From positions 1-14,256 of the forward strand of contig DAIQOP010000085.1 of the NCBI GenBank assembly GCA_036787815.1: 14,256 bases of DNA. Direction: 5' to 3'. This DNA is from DATBAK01 sp036787815 (GTDB taxonomy: Bacteria > Actinomycetota > Acidimicrobiia > IMCC26256 > PALSA-610). Under the pieces are notes generated by a model that was not told where the DNA came from, made no database searches, and saw nothing but the letters and a program-made list of their open reading frames with translations. Positions 12,507 to 14,256 of the stretch are shown here, one piece after another. The position numbers were made by a program, and so were the translations under genes. Positions within the stretch are counted from its first letter, which is position 1. Every line of letters starts with the position of its first letter.

Positions 12507-13285
12507 GTAGCCCCGTCGAGACCGATCACGAGCTGGCGGCGACGATCGCGCGGCAGGCCGGCGAGCTGCTCCTCGAGGTGCGGGCCGCGGCCGAGGCCGA
12601 GGGCGTGGACGCGAAGACCACGAAGAGCCGTGGCGATCTCCTGAGCAACGACTTCATCCTCGCCGAGCTCGCGCGGGCCCGGCCCGACGACGCGGTGCTC
12701 TCCGAGGAGTCGAAGGACGACCCGGTGCGGCTCGAGGCCGAGCGCGTGTGGATCGTCGACCCGCTCGACGGCACGCGAGAGTTCTCCGAGTTCGGCCGCA
12801 CCGATTGGGCCGTGCACGTCGCGCTCGTGAGCCGGGGCACGCCGATCGCGGCCGCGGTCGCGTTGCCGGCGCTCGGCGAGGTGCTCTCGACCGCGGCGCC
12901 GGCGGTGCTGCCGCCCGCGCACGGTGGCGCGCCGCGGCTGGTGGTCAGTCGCACCCGCCCACCGAGCATCACGTCGTACGTGGCCGGCGTGCTCAACGCC
13001 GAGCTGGTGCCGATGGGCTCGGCCGGCGCGAAGACGATGGCCGTCGTGCGGGGCGAGGCCGACGTGTACGCGCACGGTGGCGGGCAGTACGAGTGGGACT
13101 CCTGCGCGCCGGTCGGCGTAGCAGCGGCCGCGGGGCTGCACGTGTCGCGGCTCGACGGCTCACCCCTCGTGTACAACCAGCCCAACCCGTACCTCCCCGA
13201 CCTGCTCGTGTGCCGCCCCGAGCTCGCCTCGGCCGTGCTCGCCGCCATCGCGTCGGCCCCGCCGGAGCAGACGCAACCGTCATGA
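12503..13285 (+). CDS. cysQ: CysQ-type 3'(2'),5'-bisphosphate nucleotidase, inositol monophosphatase fold
   Basis: The product has 260 residues. The metal-binding motifs of the inositol monophosphatase superfamily are complete: LSEESKDD (66-73), WIVDPLDGTREFSEFGRTDWAVHVA (split: DPLDGT at 86-91, DWAVHVA at 101-107) and GGQYEWDSCAPVG with D199. The DPLDGTREF and YEWDSCAP signatures match actinobacterial CysQ (M. tuberculosis Rv2131c), which dephosphorylates PAP/PAPS in sulfate assimilation; HisN or fructose bisphosphatase are less likely. The GTG start at 12503 overlaps the receiver gene stop. The spacer after it (13286-13393) holds only the tRNA promoter. Confidence 0.86.
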   Translation: MSSPVETDHELAATIARQAGELLLEVRAAAEAEGVDAKTTKSRGDLLSNDFILAELARARPDDAVLSEESKDDPVRLEAERVWIVDPLDGTREFSEFGRTDWAVHVALVSRGTPIAAAVALPALGEVLSTAAPAVLPPAHGGAPRLVVSRTRPPSITSYVAGVLNAELVPMGSAGAKTMAVVRGEADVYAHGGGQYEWDSCAPVGVAAAAGLHVSRLDGSPLVYNQPNPYLPDLLVCRPELASAVLAAIASAPPEQTQPS

Positions 13286-13375
13286 CGAGTGCCCGACGGG
13301 ACGGCGAAGCGCACGCGTATGCGACCGGCAGCGCCGAGTAACGGTTCGACGGGGACCTGCCAGAAGGCCGACCAC

Positions 13376-13381
13376 TAGACT
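13376..13381 (+). promoter_or_regulatory. -10 box TAGACT upstream of tRNA-Pro
   Basis: TAGACT lies 12 nt before the first base of the mature tRNA, so transcription would start about 6 nt before it. No good -35 is visible at 16-19 nt upstream. The same hexamer serves the Nudix gene. Confidence 0.4.
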
Positions 13382-13393
13382 CAATCTTTCCCG

Positions 13394-13468
13394 CGGGGCG
13401 TGGCGCAGCTTGGTTAGCGCGCAGCGTTCGGGACGCTGAGGTCCCGGGTTCAAATCCCGGCGCCCCGA
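13394..13468 (+). tRNA. tRNA-Pro (anticodon CGG)
   Basis: The full cloverleaf pairs by eye: acceptor CGGGGCG (13394-13400) with CGCCCCG (13461-13467), D-arm GCGC/GCGC with loop AGCTTGGTTA, anticodon stem CAGCG/CGCTG with loop TTCGGGA, a 5-nt variable loop, and T-arm CCGGG/CCCGG with loop TTCAAAT. The anticodon at 13429-13431 is CGG, reading CCG proline codons. The C1-G72 pair and A73 discriminator fit bacterial tRNA-Pro. No CCA is encoded. Confidence 0.97.
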
Positions 13469-13487
13469 CTCAGAGAGCCACTGGTCC

Positions 13488-13533
13488 GCCGGCGTTCGGC
13501 CGGCTCGGGTCGCGCACGCACCGCCGCGACCCG
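13488..13533. terminator. Two consecutive hairpins after tRNA-Pro
   Basis: First hairpin: GCCGGC (13488-13493), loop GTTCG, GCCGGC (13499-13504). Second: CGGGTCGCG (13506-13514), a 10-nt loop, CGCGACCCG (13525-13533), a perfect 9-bp stem. They sit between the tRNA and the convergent SnoaL-like gene. No T-tract follows, as is common in high-GC Actinobacteria. A bidirectional terminator is likely. Confidence 0.6.
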
Positions 13534-13553
13534 GGGCCGACTCGGGGAGCGGC

Positions 13554-13958
13554 TCAGGCAAGAGCCGCGAGCGTCGTCGGGGTGTCCTCGGCGCCCCGGA
13601 AGTACGAGATCTTCCCGCCGGTGACGCGCCACCAGTGGTGCAGGTTCATCTTCGCGACCTTGCCGGTCTGGCGTGAACGCCACGCCCAACGCACGATGAC
13701 GAACACGTCGCCGTCGTCGTTCGCCGCGTAGGTCACCGGCGTGAAGTCGTCGATCTCGATCGTCTTGCCGACCTCTTCGAAGAACGCGGCCACCTCGGCC
13801 TTACCCGTACGGACCCCGTACCAGGGCGCGGCGTCGGACGAGGTGTCGGCCGCCCAGTCGATGCCGTCGGTCAGCGCGGCGAGGATCGCGTCGACATCGC
13901 CGCGGCCGAACGCCGCGTACGCGCTCTTGATGGTCTCGATACTTCCGGTGCCGCTCAT
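13554..13958 (-). CDS. SnoaL-like / NTF2-fold small protein
   Basis: The product has 134 residues. It matches the SnoaL-like (NTF2) cone fold: an N-terminal helix IETIKSAYAAFGRGDVDAILAAL (split: SAYAAFGRGD), then WAADTSSDAAPWYGVRTGKAEVAAFF, and strands VFVIVRWAWRSRQTGKVAKM and HHWWRVTGGKISYFRGAEDT. Family members include polyketide cyclases, dehydratases, isomerases and binding-only proteins, so the substrate cannot be named. The start at 13958 is set by an SD-like GAGGGAG about 6-12 nt upstream; the frame is open further, into sequence antisense to the sigma-factor gene. It is divergent from that gene, 174 bp apart. Confidence 0.82.
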   Translation of the reverse strand: MSGTGSIETIKSAYAAFGRGDVDAILAALTDGIDWAADTSSDAAPWYGVRTGKAEVAAFFEEVGKTIEIDDFTPVTYAANDDGDVFVIVRWAWRSRQTGKVAKMNLHHWWRVTGGKISYFRGAEDTPTTLAALA

Positions 13959-14132
13959 GATGATCTCCCTCGGTGTGAGCTTGTCGGACAGGATTCGGCG
14001 CCGGCGGCGCGACGGATCACTTGCCGTCGGGCCTCCTGACGGGGCGGGATGTGGCGCTCCGCCGCGATGAGCGGGAACCGGCCCGTGACCAGGCGCGAGA
14101 CACGGTTCGACACTTCGGGACGAAGGACAGAC
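13959..14132. promoter_or_regulatory. Divergent intergenic region with candidate ECF promoter
   Basis: The 174-bp spacer contains, on the plus strand, GGAACC (14074-14079), 16 nt, then CGAGA (14096-14100), which resembles an ECF-type -35/-10 pair (GGAAC ... CGT/CGA) about 33 nt before the sigma-factor start. An imperfect GC palindrome lies at 13998-14010. I could not identify a convincing promoter for the SnoaL-like gene. Confidence 0.35.
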
Positions 14133-14256
14133 GTGACCTGGAGAGAGGCGACGGACGCGGAGCTGGTGGCGTCGATGCTCCGCGACCCGGGCGCGCTCGA
14201 GGAGCTGTACCGGCGGCACCGACGGCGCGTGCTCGATTATGCAGCCCGGCGCTGTT
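14133..14256 (+). CDS. ECF-type sigma-70 factor, 5' part only
   Basis: An open frame of 41 full codons runs off the right edge. It begins at GTG 14133 with AAGGA 5 nt upstream. The protein starts (M)TWREATDAELVASMLRD and continues to PGALEELYRRHRRRVLDYAARRC. 'DAELVA...D..ALEELYRRH...V..YAARR' is the region 2.1 pattern of extracytoplasmic-function sigma factors, which bind core RNA polymerase and direct it to GGAAC-type promoters. Region 4 and any C-terminal extension are outside the window, so the ECF group cannot be assigned. The neighbouring divergent SnoaL-like gene is notable because the ECF41-type sigma factors carry a fused SnoaL domain. Confidence 0.8.
   Translation, partial: MTWREATDAELVASMLRDPGALEELYRRHRRRVLDYAARRC

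Noticed and set aside
13394..13468. tRNA-Pro as an integration site with a nearby att repeat
   Set aside because: I see no duplicate of the tRNA 3' end, no integrase gene, and only ordinary chromosomal genes on either side.
13280..13561. Minus-strand open frame across the tRNA-Pro region
   Set aside because: It would run antisense through a perfect tRNA and two hairpins and has no recognisable domain.

Overview
The window is high-GC DNA with the codon bias of an actinobacterium. A WhiB protein, a CysQ-type phosphatase, a mycobacterial-style pair of Get3/ArsA ATPases, an Mrp ATPase without the usual C-terminal CxxC, and TANNNT -10 boxes placed directly before start codons all point to Actinomycetota. 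An Acidimicrobiia-like, uncultured lineage is my guess. Two 10-N runs, each breaking a reading frame, mark this as a scaffolded draft or metagenome assembly. Every gene looks chromosomal; I see no mobile element, phage gene or CRISPR array.

Layout, left to right. (1) 1-344: 3' end of a thioredoxin-like gene, convergent with an Fe-S block. (2) 401-2744: an A-type Fe-S carrier (minus), a SufR-like Fe-S sensing regulator (minus) and a divergent Mrp Fe-S carrier ATPase (plus). A promoter with an internal palindrome precedes the regulator. (3) 2760-4441: an MBL-fold hydrolase translationally coupled to a NUDT19-like Nudix hydrolase (minus). (4) 4495-7744: selA and selB (plus), each interrupted by an assembly gap. 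(5) 7726-8344: a DUF3467 protein overlapping the selB 3' end, and a WhiB regulator (minus). (6) 8436-9830: a secreted/membrane NfeD-ClpP class protein (minus) whose expected catalytic Ser and Lys seem to be missing. (7) 9855-12010: two Get3/ArsA-like ATPases overlapping by 4 nt (plus). (8) 12039-13285: a stand-alone receiver-domain protein coupled by a 4-nt overlap to cysQ (plus). (9) 13394-13468: tRNA-Pro(CGG), followed by two hairpins. (10) 13554-13958: a SnoaL-like protein (minus), divergent from the truncated 5' end of an ECF sigma factor (14133 to the window end).

Two themes link the genes. Fe-S cluster biology recurs (A-type carrier, SufR-like sensor, Mrp, WhiB). The selA-selB pair shows that the organism very probably makes selenoproteins, although no selD, tRNA-Sec or selenoprotein gene lies here.

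The most striking structural signal is regulatory. Six start codons are preceded by TANNNT with 6-9 nt between hexamer and start, which implies widespread leaderless or near-leaderless transcription. I found no clear new multi-gene defence or mobile system. The best leads are the promoter/operator of the SufR-like gene, the predicted pseudoprotease, the degenerate receiver protein fused to an acidic tail beside cysQ, and the leaderless promoter pattern.
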